Positions 45,846-55,471 of a DNA stretch of 64,000 nt are shown here, one piece after another (the first letter of the stretch is position 1; the number at the start of each line of letters is the position of its first letter). The DNA comes from Vibrio hannami (GTDB taxonomy: Bacteria > Pseudomonadota > Gammaproteobacteria > Enterobacterales > Vibrionaceae). Made by a program: the position numbers and the translations under genes. Under the pieces are notes generated by a model. That model searched no databases and was not told the origin of the DNA. It saw nothing but the letters and a program-made list of their open reading frames with translations. The stretch spans positions 1,612,001 through 1,676,000 of the forward strand of contig NZ_JARQZP010000003.1 of the NCBI RefSeq assembly GCF_029589055.1, read 5' to 3'.

Positions 45846-47879
45846 ATGTATAACAACAAAAGTACAGATTCCTATCACGCATTATTTCAAGACTCTCGTA
45901 TTCCTATGCTTTTGATTTGCGCTGAAAGCGGCCGAATCAATCAGGCCAACCGGGCAGCAATAAAGTATTACGGTTACAGTGCAGACAAGCTGACCCAATT
46001 AAAGGTCAGTAGCATTAATCAGCTATCCACAAAAGAAGTGCATGAGGAGATGGAGAGAGCCAAATCACTCCAGAGAAACTACTTTGTTTTTCGGCATAAA
46101 CTCAAAAATGGTGAAATAAGAGATGTAGAAGTATTCTCCAGCCCTGTCACTTTTGCCGGAAAAAAGCTGCTTTTTAGTGTTATTCATGACATCACCGAAA
46201 GAGTTCGTGCTGAAAGACAGCTCAATCTATATGCCCAACTATTTACTTCGACAAATGACATGCTCGCCGTTATTGATAAAAATGAGAACTACCTAGCCGC
46301 AAACCAGCATTATTTGAATTTACTGAGTAAATCAAAACAAGAGGTACTAGGGCACACAGTAAAAGAAATACTAAAAGATGAAAGTTATCAGCAGTATAAG
46401 CCCTACTTTAAAAAAGCACTGGAGGGAAAAACCGTTCAGTATGAGAGGCAATTAGTATCACCACAAGGCCAAATCATTGATTTAGAAGTTAGATATTACC
46501 CTTTTTATAACAAGGAAGGTCATATAGAAGGGGTTATTGGTGTATTTCGTGATATTAGCGATAAGAAACAAGCTTCCGCAAGATTAGAACACCTTGCGCA
46601 CCACGATCCACTAACCAACCTACCAAACAGACTGTTATTTCATGAACAATTGCAACAATATCTGCAAAGGGCAACCCGATTCGGACATTGTGTTTACGTC
46701 GCATTTATCGACCTGGATCGGTTTAAACTGGTCAACGACAGCTTAGGCCACAACGTCGGCGATGAGTTACTACGAACAGTCGCTCAACGGCTTAGAGAGT
46801 GCACGCGTCAGTACGATATGGTGGCGCGGGTCAGCGGAGATGAGTTTGTACTGATAATGGAAGCGCTTGATGAATCTTTTGAGGTTCTTGGTGCTCTCTC
46901 AAGATTACAAGAAGTCTTTCAAGTGCCATTTATCATAGAACAACGCTCTTTGAATGTTACCGCCAGCATTGGAGTGAGCCAATTTCCTCAGGACGGCAAA
47001 GATCCTCATTCTTTGGTAACTAAAGCGGATACAGCCATGTATCGCGCAAAACAACAGGGTCGCAATCAGTTCTGTTTCTTTAGCGAGGGAGACGAGGAAC
47101 AAATACAGCGCCAGCTTGCTCTGGAGAGCTCAATGCAAAGCGCCCTTCACCGTAATGAACTTGAGGTATTCTTCCAGCCTCAGGTAAGATTAGCCGATTT
47201 AAAATGTGTTGGCCTCGAAGCATTGCTTCGCTGGAAACATCCTGATCTTGGATACATTTCTCCCGATTTGTTTATTCCAGTAGCAGAACAACAAGGGTTG
47301 ATCAGGGAAATAGGCAGTTGGGTACTAACAACTGTTTGTCATCAAGGCAGCGAATGGCTAAAGCAAGGGCTTGATTTTGGCAGGATAGCGGTAAACATTT
47401 CTGGTATTCAGATTCGTCAGCAGAACTTTGCGAAACTAATCGAGAGCACATTACAAAAATCTGGGTTACCGGCGGATAAGCTGGAGTTAGAGCTAACAGA
47501 GAGTTACATAATGAGTGATGTTGAAGATAATATCACTCAGTTATCTGCGCTTCGGGGACTAGGAGTACATGTTTCTGTTGATGACTTTGGAACTGGCTAC
47601 TCTTCTCTGGGTTATCTCAAGCAACTTCCCGTCAATAAACTCAAAATTGATCGTTCCTTTGTTAAAGATATCGATACTGATGTTGATAGCTACATCATTA
47701 CCCGATCAATTGTAGCCTTAGCCAAAGCCATGCACTTAGAAGTTATCGCAGAAGGTGTTGAAAACCAAGAGCACTCCAAACAGCTAACAGAGCTAGGTTG
47801 TGAGTTGGTGCAAGGGTTCCTTTATAGCAAGGCAATACCTGCCGAACAAGTTAAAGAATGGTTGAGCTCGAGCTCTTAG
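45846..47879 (+). CDS. PAS-PAS-GGDEF-EAL cyclic-di-GMP protein
   Basis: A 677-residue soluble protein: PAS at about 10-120, PAS/PAC at about 130-245, GGDEF at about 255-420, EAL at about 430-675. The GGDEF motif is degenerate (SGDEF) so cyclase activity is doubtful, while EAL is complete (EALLRW; ELTESYIM; DDFGTGYSSL). Probably a cyclic-di-GMP phosphodiesterase regulated by the PAS domains. No membrane span. Confidence 0.92.
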   Translation: MYNNKSTDSYHALFQDSRIPMLLICAESGRINQANRAAIKYYGYSADKLTQLKVSSINQLSTKEVHEEMERAKSLQRNYFVFRHKLKNGEIRDVEVFSSPVTFAGKKLLFSVIHDITERVRAERQLNLYAQLFTSTNDMLAVIDKNENYLAANQHYLNLLSKSKQEVLGHTVKEILKDESYQQYKPYFKKALEGKTVQYERQLVSPQGQIIDLEVRYYPFYNKEGHIEGVIGVFRDISDKKQASARLEHLAHHDPLTNLPNRLLFHEQLQQYLQRATRFGHCVYVAFIDLDRFKLVNDSLGHNVGDELLRTVAQRLRECTRQYDMVARVSGDEFVLIMEALDESFEVLGALSRLQEVFQVPFIIEQRSLNVTASIGVSQFPQDGKDPHSLVTKADTAMYRAKQQGRNQFCFFSEGDEEQIQRQLALESSMQSALHRNELEVFFQPQVRLADLKCVGLEALLRWKHPDLGYISPDLFIPVAEQQGLIREIGSWVLTTVCHQGSEWLKQGLDFGRIAVNISGIQIRQQNFAKLIESTLQKSGLPADKLELELTESYIMSDVEDNITQLSALRGLGVHVSVDDFGTGYSSLGYLKQLPVNKLKIDRSFVKDIDTDVDSYIITRSIVALAKAMHLEVIAEGVENQEHSKQLTELGCELVQGFLYSKAIPAEQVKEWLSSSS

Positions 47880-47912
47880 TCAGTAATGCTATATCTGACT
47901 AAGAGCTTTATT
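47871..47912. terminator. Bidirectional terminator after the PAS-GGDEF-EAL gene
   Basis: A 13-bp stem AGCTCTTAGTCAG / CTGACTAAGAGCT with an 11-base loop; the T-rich flank is weak. It overlaps the stop codon. Confidence 0.65.
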
Positions 47913-48183
47913 CAAATACAATCGGCTCAGCTTTTTCTTTACGTTTAACGCCCTTGCAGTCACCATCTTCCTCATAACCTTCGCAGTACCACAACCAGCC
48001 ATTGAGAGGCAGGTATTTAATACCTGGGTTTCGGTTTTTATCAAAGATGCAGGCGCACGGTATTTCCAAAGGCCCGCCTCTTAGTTCACCGAATTTATCT
48101 TTAATGTATGTTTGTTGCTTCCCTGTTGCATAAGAGAGTGTAGAAATAAACATTAAGATGAGTAGGCAAAACAGTTTTTTCAC
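47908..48183 (-). CDS. Small exported Cys-rich protein
   Basis: About 91 residues with a signal peptide (KKLFCLLILMFISTLSYATG). Four cysteines in the mature part (CACIF, WYCEGYEEDGDCKG) suggest disulfides; C-terminal KRKEKAEP is charged. GGAGG five bases before GTG 48183 fixes the start there rather than TTG 48195. Not recognised; probably periplasmic. Confidence 0.7.
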   Translation of the reverse strand: MKKLFCLLILMFISTLSYATGKQQTYIKDKFGELRGGPLEIPCACIFDKNRNPGIKYLPLNGWLWYCEGYEEDGDCKGVKRKEKAEPIVFE

Positions 48184-48371
48184 GACCACCTCCAACAGTA
48201 TTCGGCATTAAATACAAAACCATTCCCATGATTTAAATAAATTTTGCAAATAATATAAAACAGCCACTCTGCACATTTTTTGACTAGGTTCGACAAATTA
48301 GTCAAAAACCGCTATCTATATGATTTATACTCAAGTAATCAAATAATGCATTTCCAGCAATTTTTATTAGT

Positions 48372-49259
48372 GTGAACACAAATAACAGACAGATGACAAA
48401 TAAGATATCGACTACCGCACTAGCCCAATTACGTAACATCGATCCCAAAGAACTTTTTAGCCAGCTTGCAAAGTTTGGCTACATAGTTCGCCATGAGGAT
48501 AAGTGGGTGCTTACTGATATTGGTGAGAAATTTGGTGGTGAGTATGCAAAACATCACAAGTTTGGCTCATTTGTTGTCTGGCCTGAAAACCTGCTAATAG
48601 ATACCGCAAGTAGTGCAGGGAAAATGTTTACTGCTACTCAACTTGGCGAGCAACTAGGGCTCAACGCCAAAAGAATTAATCAGCTACTTAGCGAACTAGG
48701 GTGGATCAACAAACAAGAAGATGGCTGGCATATCACTCAACTAGGGCTCAAGGCCGGAGGAGAACAAAGATCAGGGAAAAATGACTCTGGCTTGTACACG
48801 ATCTGGCACGATACGGTATTAAAGAACCGTAACCTGACAAACTCTGTGAAAGAGTTTCAGGGGACAGATTCTGATACTCTTTCTACGGATAAATCCTTCT
48901 CAAGTTTCCGACAAAAGTTCGAAGCAAAACACAGAACAGCCGATGGCCATTATGTGCGTTCCAGAGGCGAGTTGTTGATCGACAACTGGCTCTATATGGC
49001 AGGGCTGGTTCACGCTTACGAAAGAAAACTGCCTATAGCAGAAGAGTTCTACAGCGACTTTTATCTTCCAGCAGGGAAAGTTTATATCCAGTATTGGGGA
49101 ACCGATACTGGTCCCACACCTGAAAAAGCGAAGGTGGAGAAGCTCGCCATTTACGAGAAGCACAACTTTAATCTGATTCAGTTAGAAGAGGCCGATCTCG
49201 ACTCTTTGGACGAAATCCTCCCTAAAGCACTCAGAAAACACAATATCAAAGCGTACTAA
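48372..49259 (+). CDS. Duplicated-domain protein with C-terminal PD-(D/E)XK nuclease-like fold
   Basis: A 295-residue cytoplasmic protein of unknown function. Two tandem repeats of about 45 residues (LxxxGxIxxxEDxWxxTxxGxKxGGExxxxxxxGxxxxW; residues about 32-75 and 106-150) precede a domain at about 190-290 of nuclease type: Glu200 (SRGE), Asp229 (FYSDFYL) and Lys252-257 (EKAKVEK). The expected catalytic Glu after the Asp is Gln240 (VYIQYWG), so cleavage activity may be lost. ATG 48393 is an alternative start. Related Vibrio proteins are often mislabelled glycerol kinase. Confidence 0.65.
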   Translation: MNTNNRQMTNKISTTALAQLRNIDPKELFSQLAKFGYIVRHEDKWVLTDIGEKFGGEYAKHHKFGSFVVWPENLLIDTASSAGKMFTATQLGEQLGLNAKRINQLLSELGWINKQEDGWHITQLGLKAGGEQRSGKNDSGLYTIWHDTVLKNRNLTNSVKEFQGTDSDTLSTDKSFSSFRQKFEAKHRTADGHYVRSRGELLIDNWLYMAGLVHAYERKLPIAEEFYSDFYLPAGKVYIQYWGTDTGPTPEKAKVEKLAIYEKHNFNLIQLEEADLDSLDEILPKALRKHNIKAY

Positions 49260-49386
49260 CCACTAACTTTGCATACCACCTCTCATTCTCAAGAATATTC
49301 AATAAACAAATGAAATATTTGACTATTCTTTAATTTGGCGTTGCGTCATATGGCCAAATATAAACAAGAACAAGCAGGTGTGAACC

Positions 49387-51015
49387 ATGAAATTTAAAAA
49401 CATCATAGCAGGGATTTTTTCCCTGCTACTGTTAAGCCTACCTCTCCAGGCATCAGAAATAGAAAAACTTACTCAATATACGGATTCTGTTGCCAAAGAA
49501 ATAGAACAACTTAAAGCATCAAAAAGCTCTGTCACATCAAGTATTTCACAGACAATGTTAATGCATCAGCTGGAATCTCTCACTACTGAAAGTAGCAATG
49601 CTGTAATCAACTATGCAAAGTCTGACGAGGCTCAAGAGAGCAAAGAGGCAACAGTAGCGCTGTTAATGAAGCAGGAGAAGCTGATTAACCGTCAGCAATC
49701 AAGTGCTACCAAAGCGCTCTCTCAGCTATTTAAAGATTTTGAAGCAACCAGCATTGAAGATCAGCCTATAGAATGGGTAACCGTATCCAATGCTATGGAT
49801 TACAGAACCAGACTATTCAAGATCGAGTTAGCTCTGATCGAAGCGCAAGAACAGCTTGGTCAAAGCAAAGAAAAGAGTAGAAGTACATTTAGTAAAAACC
49901 TGGATGGCGTGTCTTCCAACTTATACGTTGTTCTGGGATCAAGCCTGAAGCTTTCCGAAGTACTACAAAGTGAAAGAAGCAAAACACCAGCCGCACAAAG
50001 AGACAACATCGACTCCAGATTGCGAATGCAGCAAAGGATGAACCTGACATTTAGCAGCAACCTGCGAAGTATGATTCCTATGATGGAAGCCACTCAACTA
50101 GACACGGCGAAGTTTAACGAGCTCACATTCAGCGCAACCGGTGAGTTAAGCGATGCTATGGTGAGCACCGATGCCTTTATGGCTGTTGGTCATAACCTGC
50201 TTGAAAATATCACTCAGTGGATTGTAGAAAATGCGGGTAGTACGATCTCAAAGGTGATCATATTCATTCTGATCATCGTGTTGTTTAAGTACCTTTCTGG
50301 CCTGGTCAGAAAGATCATGACCAGAATCGTACGTTCGCCTCAGTCAAAACTTTCAACCCTGGTTCAGGACTTCATTGTCTCTATGTCCGCCAAAGCCGTA
50401 ATGCTGTTTGGGATCTTAATCGCACTAGCTCAGGTTGGACTAAATCTTGGCCCTCTACTTACCGGTTTAGGGGTTGCAGGTATCGTTATTGGTTTTGCAC
50501 TTCAGGATACCCTATCTAATTTTGCTTCGGGCATGATGATCCTCATTTATCGTCCATTTGATGTAGAAGACTTTGTCGAAGCTGGTGGAGTATCAGGCAA
50601 GGTTAGTCATATGAGCCTGGTAAATACCACCATTCGTACTTTTGATAACCAAATATTTATTGTTCCGAATAGCAAAATATGGGGAGATACCATCAAAAAT
50701 ATTACCGCGGAAAAAGTAAGACGTGTTGATATGACATTCGGTATCGGCTACAGCGACGATATCGACAAAGCAGAAGCTGTACTTGCCAACATATTGGAGC
50801 AACACAACAAGGTTCTTAAGTCTCCAGAACCAACCATTAAGGTTATGACTTTAAACGAATCGTCTGTCGACTTTATCGTAAGGCCCTGGGTTAACACAGC
50901 GGATTATTGGGAAGTGTATTGGGACGTAACTAAAACCGTAAAAATGCGCTTCGATCAGGAAGGTATCTCAATTCCATTTCCTCAGCGTGACGTTCGTTTA
51001 TATGAGACGAAATAA
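49387..51015 (+). CDS. MscS-family mechanosensitive channel
   Basis: A 542-residue protein with a signal peptide (MKFKNIIAGIFSLLLLSLPL), a helical periplasmic domain of about 250 residues, three TM helices (about 275-395) and the MscS pore/beta domain. The pore helix region reads GVAGIVIGFALQDTLSNFASG and the beta-domain IYRPFDVEDFVEAGGVSGKV. Opens on membrane tension to release solutes in hypo-osmotic shock. The large periplasmic region is longer than MscS itself, nearer to MscK-type. Confidence 0.92.
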   Translation: MKFKNIIAGIFSLLLLSLPLQASEIEKLTQYTDSVAKEIEQLKASKSSVTSSISQTMLMHQLESLTTESSNAVINYAKSDEAQESKEATVALLMKQEKLINRQQSSATKALSQLFKDFEATSIEDQPIEWVTVSNAMDYRTRLFKIELALIEAQEQLGQSKEKSRSTFSKNLDGVSSNLYVVLGSSLKLSEVLQSERSKTPAAQRDNIDSRLRMQQRMNLTFSSNLRSMIPMMEATQLDTAKFNELTFSATGELSDAMVSTDAFMAVGHNLLENITQWIVENAGSTISKVIIFILIIVLFKYLSGLVRKIMTRIVRSPQSKLSTLVQDFIVSMSAKAVMLFGILIALAQVGLNLGPLLTGLGVAGIVIGFALQDTLSNFASGMMILIYRPFDVEDFVEAGGVSGKVSHMSLVNTTIRTFDNQIFIVPNSKIWGDTIKNITAEKVRRVDMTFGIGYSDDIDKAEAVLANILEQHNKVLKSPEPTIKVMTLNESSVDFIVRPWVNTADYWEVYWDVTKTVKMRFDQEGISIPFPQRDVRLYETK

Positions 51016-51069
51016 GAATCAATATCAAGTTATCAAGATGTAGTCTATAAACAAAATAAATCTATCATT

Positions 51070-51112
51070 AAACCTTTCCCTATACTTACCGATATATAGG
51101 GAAAGGTTTTTT
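51070..51112 (+). terminator. Rho-independent terminator after mscS
   Basis: AACCTTTCCCTATA / TATAGGGAAAGGTT, 14-bp stem, followed by T6. Confidence 0.9.
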
Positions 51113-51232
51113 ATATATACGAACAAGATCAAAGATAACAAAACGATATACTATAATATCCATAGCATTGATATTAATAATAAACGGTTCCCCTCTTCGG
51201 AATTAGATGATTTTGTACACTAGGATGTTTTT

Positions 51233-52897
51233 ATGAATCTTTCCATCAAATCAAGACTATATATTTTGGCAGTTGTCCCTCTGCTACTGCTATCAATAAG
51301 CATGATGTATCTCACTTATAGCGAAATGCATCAAACTACTCATTCTCAAATGGAGAAGGTCGGCGATAAGCTAATGGAGCAAAAAAGGACCGAACTAAAA
51401 TCCTATATGGAGATTGTCGACTCCGCGATTGAGACTTACAAAGAACGGAATGCAACGCAGGAAGAAGTCATTGATGAACTGTCTCGTATAAAGTTTGGTT
51501 CCGACGGTTATGTTTTTGGCTATGACACCAAAGGCATGAGGGTGCTTCTAGGCTCCAGCGATAGTGGTATAGGTAAAAATTACTGGAACCTGAAGGATGT
51601 AAATGGCTTTTTGCTCATTCAGGACATCGTCAAACAAGCCAAAGGCGGTGGTGGATTTACAACCTATTATTTCCCGAAACTTGGAAGTGATGAGCCCTTA
51701 CCTAAGATGAGTTACTCCATCTATCTCCCTCAATGGGATCTGGTTATCGGCACAGGTTTCTACGTTGATGATGTAAACGAAACCGTATTGGCCATGGAAG
51801 CAGATATTGAATCCGATTTGGAAGGAAGTCTCTGGGCGATTACAACTGTTACTTTGGGAATTGTAGTTGCTGTAGGTATTTTTGCAGTAGCCGTGAACCG
51901 GAGTATTATGACTCCGCTAAATAAGTTCAAAGCTTCTATTTCATCATTTGCTAGTGGTGATGCTGATCTGACAGCAAGGATGGAAGATTTCAAGGTGGCA
52001 GAGTTTAAGCAACTAGGCAACGACTTCAACACCTTTGTAGCCAGCCTGCAGTCCATCGTTAAAAGCGTAAATAATGTTAGTTCAGAGGTTGTTTCTGAAA
52101 CCCAGGCGATGGCAGGCAGAGCAGCTCAGGTTGACGAGCTTGCTAATGGTCAAAAATCCGAGACAGAGCAAGTTGCAACGGCAATGACGGAGATGACGAC
52201 AACAGCAACAGAAATCTCCAGTAATGCCGTTCAGGCAGCGCAATCGGCGACAGAAGCTGAAAACAACACTGACGAAGCAATGAGCATTGTAATGGCAGCG
52301 GCACAATCTGTTCAGGAACTGGCATCTGATGTTGCAGAAGCAAATGAAGTTATCTCCAAACTTGAATCCGATGTACAGAATATTTCTTCCTCACTAACCG
52401 TGATTGAAGACATAGCCGAACAGACAAACCTACTGGCATTAAATGCCGCAATTGAGGCCGCCCGTGCTGGTGAACAGGGCAGAGGATTTGCTGTTGTAGC
52501 AGATGAGGTTAGAAAACTGGCTAGCAGGACTCAAGAAAGTACACTTGAGATTCATGAGATGATCCAGCAGTTGAAATCCGCTTCAGACAACGCAGTTCAA
52601 ACAATGGAAGTTAGCCAGAATCGAAGCGTTAAGACTGTCGACGAAGCCAATGCAGCGACTCAGGCACTGAACAAGATACAAGACTCCATTAAAGTGATAA
52701 TGGATATGAACTCTTTGATCGCAACAGCGACGGAAGAGCAAAACCAGGTTGGGCAGGATATCTCTCAACGTGTTGTGACTATCTCGGATCAAAGCAGCCA
52801 ATCTGCTGATTTGGCAAATGAGAACCGAGCCGGGAGCCAGCAGCTCACAGGTAAAGCCAATGAGCTATACGATCTGGTTAAACGTTTTACAGTGTAA
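51233..52897 (+). CDS. Methyl-accepting chemotaxis protein with Cache_2 sensor (paralogue 2)
   Basis: A 554-residue chemoreceptor of exactly the same length and architecture as the one at 42.5 kb; the signalling and Cache domains are highly similar ([30 protein letters not shown]). The sensor loops differ, so ligands may. The C terminus again ends FTV-stop, forming a parS2 match. Separate promoters, so the two are paralogues rather than a tandem duplication. Confidence 0.93.
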   Translation: MNLSIKSRLYILAVVPLLLLSISMMYLTYSEMHQTTHSQMEKVGDKLMEQKRTELKSYMEIVDSAIETYKERNATQEEVIDELSRIKFGSDGYVFGYDTKGMRVLLGSSDSGIGKNYWNLKDVNGFLLIQDIVKQAKGGGGFTTYYFPKLGSDEPLPKMSYSIYLPQWDLVIGTGFYVDDVNETVLAMEADIESDLEGSLWAITTVTLGIVVAVGIFAVAVNRSIMTPLNKFKASISSFASGDADLTARMEDFKVAEFKQLGNDFNTFVASLQSIVKSVNNVSSEVVSETQAMAGRAAQVDELANGQKSETEQVATAMTEMTTTATEISSNAVQAAQSATEAENNTDEAMSIVMAAAQSVQELASDVAEANEVISKLESDVQNISSSLTVIEDIAEQTNLLALNAAIEAARAGEQGRGFAVVADEVRKLASRTQESTLEIHEMIQQLKSASDNAVQTMEVSQNRSVKTVDEANAATQALNKIQDSIKVIMDMNSLIATATEEQNQVGQDISQRVVTISDQSSQSADLANENRAGSQQLTGKANELYDLVKRFTV

Positions 52898-52899
52898 AT
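52885..52899. promoter_or_regulatory. parS2 centromere site B
   Basis: TTTTACAGTGTAAAT, exact core match to NTTTACANTGTAAAN, overlapping the stop codon of the second Cache chemoreceptor gene. Confidence 0.85.
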
Positions 52900-52934
52900 A
52901 CTGATTGTTAGAAAGAATTGCCAACTTAAAACTG

Positions 52935-52963
52935 AGCCCGGATTAATCAATCCGGGCTTTTTT
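52935..52963. terminator. Bidirectional terminator between chemoreceptor and dehydrogenase
   Basis: AGCCCGGATT / AATCCGGGCT followed by T6; the convergent dehydrogenase gene ends three bases on. Confidence 0.88.
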
Positions 52964-52965
52964 GA

Positions 52966-53841
52966 TCAGCATTTTGAAGATTTTTGAACAGCTTTCATTA
53001 ACACGGACGTGTCCATCCGCCCTAGCCCTTCCTCGGAAAGCTCTTTATAAGATCCTGCAGTTTTCTCAGTAAGAGGAAGCTTCACACCTAAACGCTCAGC
53101 TTCATCAAGACAGAAGCCTAGATCTTTTATCATCCAGTCGATAGCAAAACCAAAATCATACTTATCTTCAGACATGGTTACTGCGCGATTTTCCATTTGC
53201 CAGGATCCTGCTGCACCATTTTTCAGGCAATCCACCACCGTAGGCACATCCAGCCCGGCTTTTTCAGCCAGGATCAAACCTTCAGACAAACCAGAGAGCA
53301 CGCCTGCAATACAGATCTGATTAACCATTTTAGCTCGCTGTCCCTGCCCTACTTTGCCCATCAATACCGATGATTTTCCGTAAGCATCAAATACCTTTTG
53401 CATCGCATCAAAATCAGACTGCTCACCACCACACATAATAGTCAAAACACCGTTTTCAGCACCAGCCTGACCTCCGGATACTGGAGCATCCATAAAACGA
53501 ACATTGTCGTCTGCGCAGGCTAGCAACAACTCTTCAGCCAACTCAGCAGATGTCGTTGTATGATCAATAAGAATGCTGCCAGCTTTCATTGCCTTCAGAG
53601 CGCCTGTATCGCTCGTAGTAACGCTTCGAACGTCATCATCATTACCTACGCAAGTAAGTACAACATCGGCTTCCTGAACGCACTCGGGGACAGTTTCAGC
53701 CATCTTGCCACCAAACTCATCGGCCCATTTGCGAGCCTTTGCTGTGGTGCGGTTGTATACCGTTACTTCAAACCCAGCTTTCTGCAAATGACCCGCCATC
53801 GGGTAGCCCATTACACCTAAACCAACAAAACTAATTTTCAC
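52966..53841 (-). CDS. 2-hydroxy-3-oxopropionate reductase / 3-hydroxyisobutyrate dehydrogenase family
   Basis: A 291-residue beta-hydroxyacid dehydrogenase: N-terminal Rossmann domain with FVGLGVMGYPMAGHL, the substrate-binding DAPVSGGQAGAENG and a C-terminal helical domain with catalytic Lys in GQGQRAKMVNQI. It reduces tartronate semialdehyde or oxidises 3-hydroxyisobutyrate; sequence does not settle which. Start at GTG 53841 (AAGGA seven bases upstream) rather than GTG 53847. Operonic with the DUF5329 gene upstream, 10 bases apart. Confidence 0.88.
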   Translation of the reverse strand: MKISFVGLGVMGYPMAGHLQKAGFEVTVYNRTTAKARKWADEFGGKMAETVPECVQEADVVLTCVGNDDDVRSVTTSDTGALKAMKAGSILIDHTTTSAELAEELLLACADDNVRFMDAPVSGGQAGAENGVLTIMCGGEQSDFDAMQKVFDAYGKSSVLMGKVGQGQRAKMVNQICIAGVLSGLSEGLILAEKAGLDVPTVVDCLKNGAAGSWQMENRAVTMSEDKYDFGFAIDWMIKDLGFCLDEAERLGVKLPLTEKTAGSYKELSEEGLGRMDTSVLMKAVQKSSKC

Positions 53842-53851
53842 TCTCACTTCC

Positions 53852-54226
53852 TTAATGATTTTTTTGCTTTCTGTATTGGCTAAGCACTTGTTTTAGCCAC
53901 TGTTCAGAGTTTATAACTGACTCATCCGGACAATCAACCTGATAAGGCTTTCCGGAAAAATAACTTGCTGAAGCAATATTTTCTATAAATGACTCGGCTG
54001 ATTCTATTTTATCCCTGGCATAATCGTATTTGCCAGCAAGATGATCCGCAGCTTTGGCGCCACTATATCGTTTCCCATTACGAATAAACTGACAATCTGA
54101 TTGTTCCAATACGCTTAAGATATGCCGTATTTCAGTATCCTGCGTCGTTTCCAGTTCAGTAGAAGATTGTGCCGCTAATGACATTGCAACGCAGATTAGA
54201 GCAAAAGGATAAACAGATAATTTCAC
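53852..54226 (-). CDS. DUF5329 family exported protein
   Basis: A 124-residue protein with a signal peptide ending near LAAQS. The DUF5329 hallmarks are present: CQFIRNGKRY, AADHLAGKY and SGKPYQVDCP with two conserved Cys. Periplasmic, function unknown. A perfect 18-bp inverted repeat GTACACTA-AC-TAGTGTAC lies 22 bases upstream of its start, a candidate operator. Confidence 0.85.
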   Translation of the reverse strand: MKLSVYPFALICVAMSLAAQSSTELETTQDTEIRHILSVLEQSDCQFIRNGKRYSGAKAADHLAGKYDYARDKIESAESFIENIASASYFSGKPYQVDCPDESVINSEQWLKQVLSQYRKQKNH

Positions 54227-54247
54227 AAATTAGTCTCAAAATAATAA

Positions 54248-54265
54248 GTACACTAACTAGTGTAC
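54248..54265. promoter_or_regulatory. Palindromic candidate operator before the DUF5329 gene
   Basis: GTACACTA-AC-TAGTGTAC, 8-bp arms with a 2-base centre, typical in size for a TetR- or GntR-type site. Regulator unknown. Confidence 0.45.
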
Positions 54266-54281
54266 ATTTAATTTGAGCAAT

Positions 54282-54308
54282 AAAAAACCGGGCTAACTTT
54301 GCCCGGCT
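54282..54308 (-). terminator. Rho-independent terminator after the YebC-family gene
   Basis: On the minus strand GCCGGGC-AAAGTTA-GCCCGGTTTTTT. Confidence 0.88.
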
Positions 54309-54326
54309 CTCAATATTAAGCGAGTA

Positions 54327-55043
54327 TTACAGCTCAGCGTTATGGTAAACCTGCTGGACATCATCGCAATCATCCAGAAGGTCAAGGAACTTCTGGAACT
54401 TCTCTGCATCTTCACCTGTCACTGGTGTGTTTGTCTGAGGTACGAATGTAATCTCTTCTACGTCAACGGTCAGGTCAGGAAACTCTTCACCCAATGCAGT
54501 TTTTACTTTAAAGAACTCGGTATGAGGTGCAAATACAGTGATAACACCATCTTCAAGCTCGATATCAGATACATCAACATCCTGCATCATCAACGCTTCC
54601 AGCACCGCTTCTTCATCGTCGCCTTTAAACTGGAACACAGCCTGGTGATCGAACATATGCGCTACTGCACCTGGGCTACCAATTTTAGCACCAGTTTTCA
54701 CAAAGCACTGGCGAACATCCTGGAATGTACGGTTACCGTTATCCGTCAGACAGTCAACAATAACGCTAGCGCCGCCAGGGCCAAAGCCTTCGTAACGAGC
54801 TGGTTGGTAATCTTCACCGCCACCACCAGTTGCTTTGTCGATCGCTTTATCGATAACGTGGCCTGGAACCTGATCTTTCTTAGCTTTTGCAATCAGGTGC
54901 TTAAGAGAAAGGTTTGAGTCAGGATCGGCTCCACCGTTCTTGGCAGACATGTAAATTTCTTTACCGTACTTAGAATAAACTTTAATTTTTGCGCCTTGAG
55001 TTTTCGCCATAGAGGCTTTGCGCACTTCAAAACTTCTTCCCAT
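54327..55043 (-). CDS. YebC/PmpR-family regulator (YeeN-like)
   Basis: A 238-residue protein of the TACO1/YebC family: N-terminal [21 protein letters not shown], then [12 protein letters not shown] and [19 protein letters not shown]. Members were long called transcription factors and are now linked to translation of proline-rich stretches and ribosome-stall relief. The YeeN-type N terminus (MGRSFEVRK) distinguishes it from YebC. Monocistronic with its own terminator. Confidence 0.92.
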   Translation of the reverse strand: MGRSFEVRKASMAKTQGAKIKVYSKYGKEIYMSAKNGGADPDSNLSLKHLIAKAKKDQVPGHVIDKAIDKATGGGGEDYQPARYEGFGPGGASVIVDCLTDNGNRTFQDVRQCFVKTGAKIGSPGAVAHMFDHQAVFQFKGDDEEAVLEALMMQDVDVSDIELEDGVITVFAPHTEFFKVKTALGEEFPDLTVDVEEITFVPQTNTPVTGEDAEKFQKFLDLLDDCDDVQQVYHNAEL

Positions 55044-55108
55044 CGGGATGTTCTCTCTGATTCAATTTAACAGGCGGATTTTAACAAATAAGGGGGGCAA
55101 TTCAACGA

Positions 55109-55318
55109 TTACCCTACTCCCATCACGCGCTTGTACTTTTCGATTGATTGTTCGAACCACAAACGTTCGTGTTCATCTTTGATTTTATCCATCTCGGAAA
55201 TAATCTCGTCTGGTCCCGCTTTTGCCTGCTTCAACTTCCAAACCAAAAAAGAAGCCTGCTTATCAAGTTCTATTTTGTTTTTTTCTTCTGGAGGCAATAA
55301 CGAAAGATTAATAGACAT
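55109..55318 (-). CDS. DUF3283 family small protein
   Basis: A 69-residue soluble protein, MSINLSLLPPEEKNKIELDK..., matching the Vibrio-restricted DUF3283. I start at ATG 55318; the ORF extends to 55354 but the added residues are not family-like. Function unknown. Confidence 0.8.
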   Translation of the reverse strand: MSINLSLLPPEEKNKIELDKQASFLVWKLKQAKAGPDEIISEMDKIKDEHERLWFEQSIEKYKRVMGVG

Positions 55319-55471
55319 TGACGTATCCGGATGCACATTTAATTGGGGCAGCAATATAACATATACTCGCTATTTGGAAAAACGAAGAGCAGGAAAAGCT
55401 AAGATAAGAACAGAAAAACTAAGGGCGACAGTATGTCGCCCTTAATAAATGTGCATTTTGTTTAGCAATCA

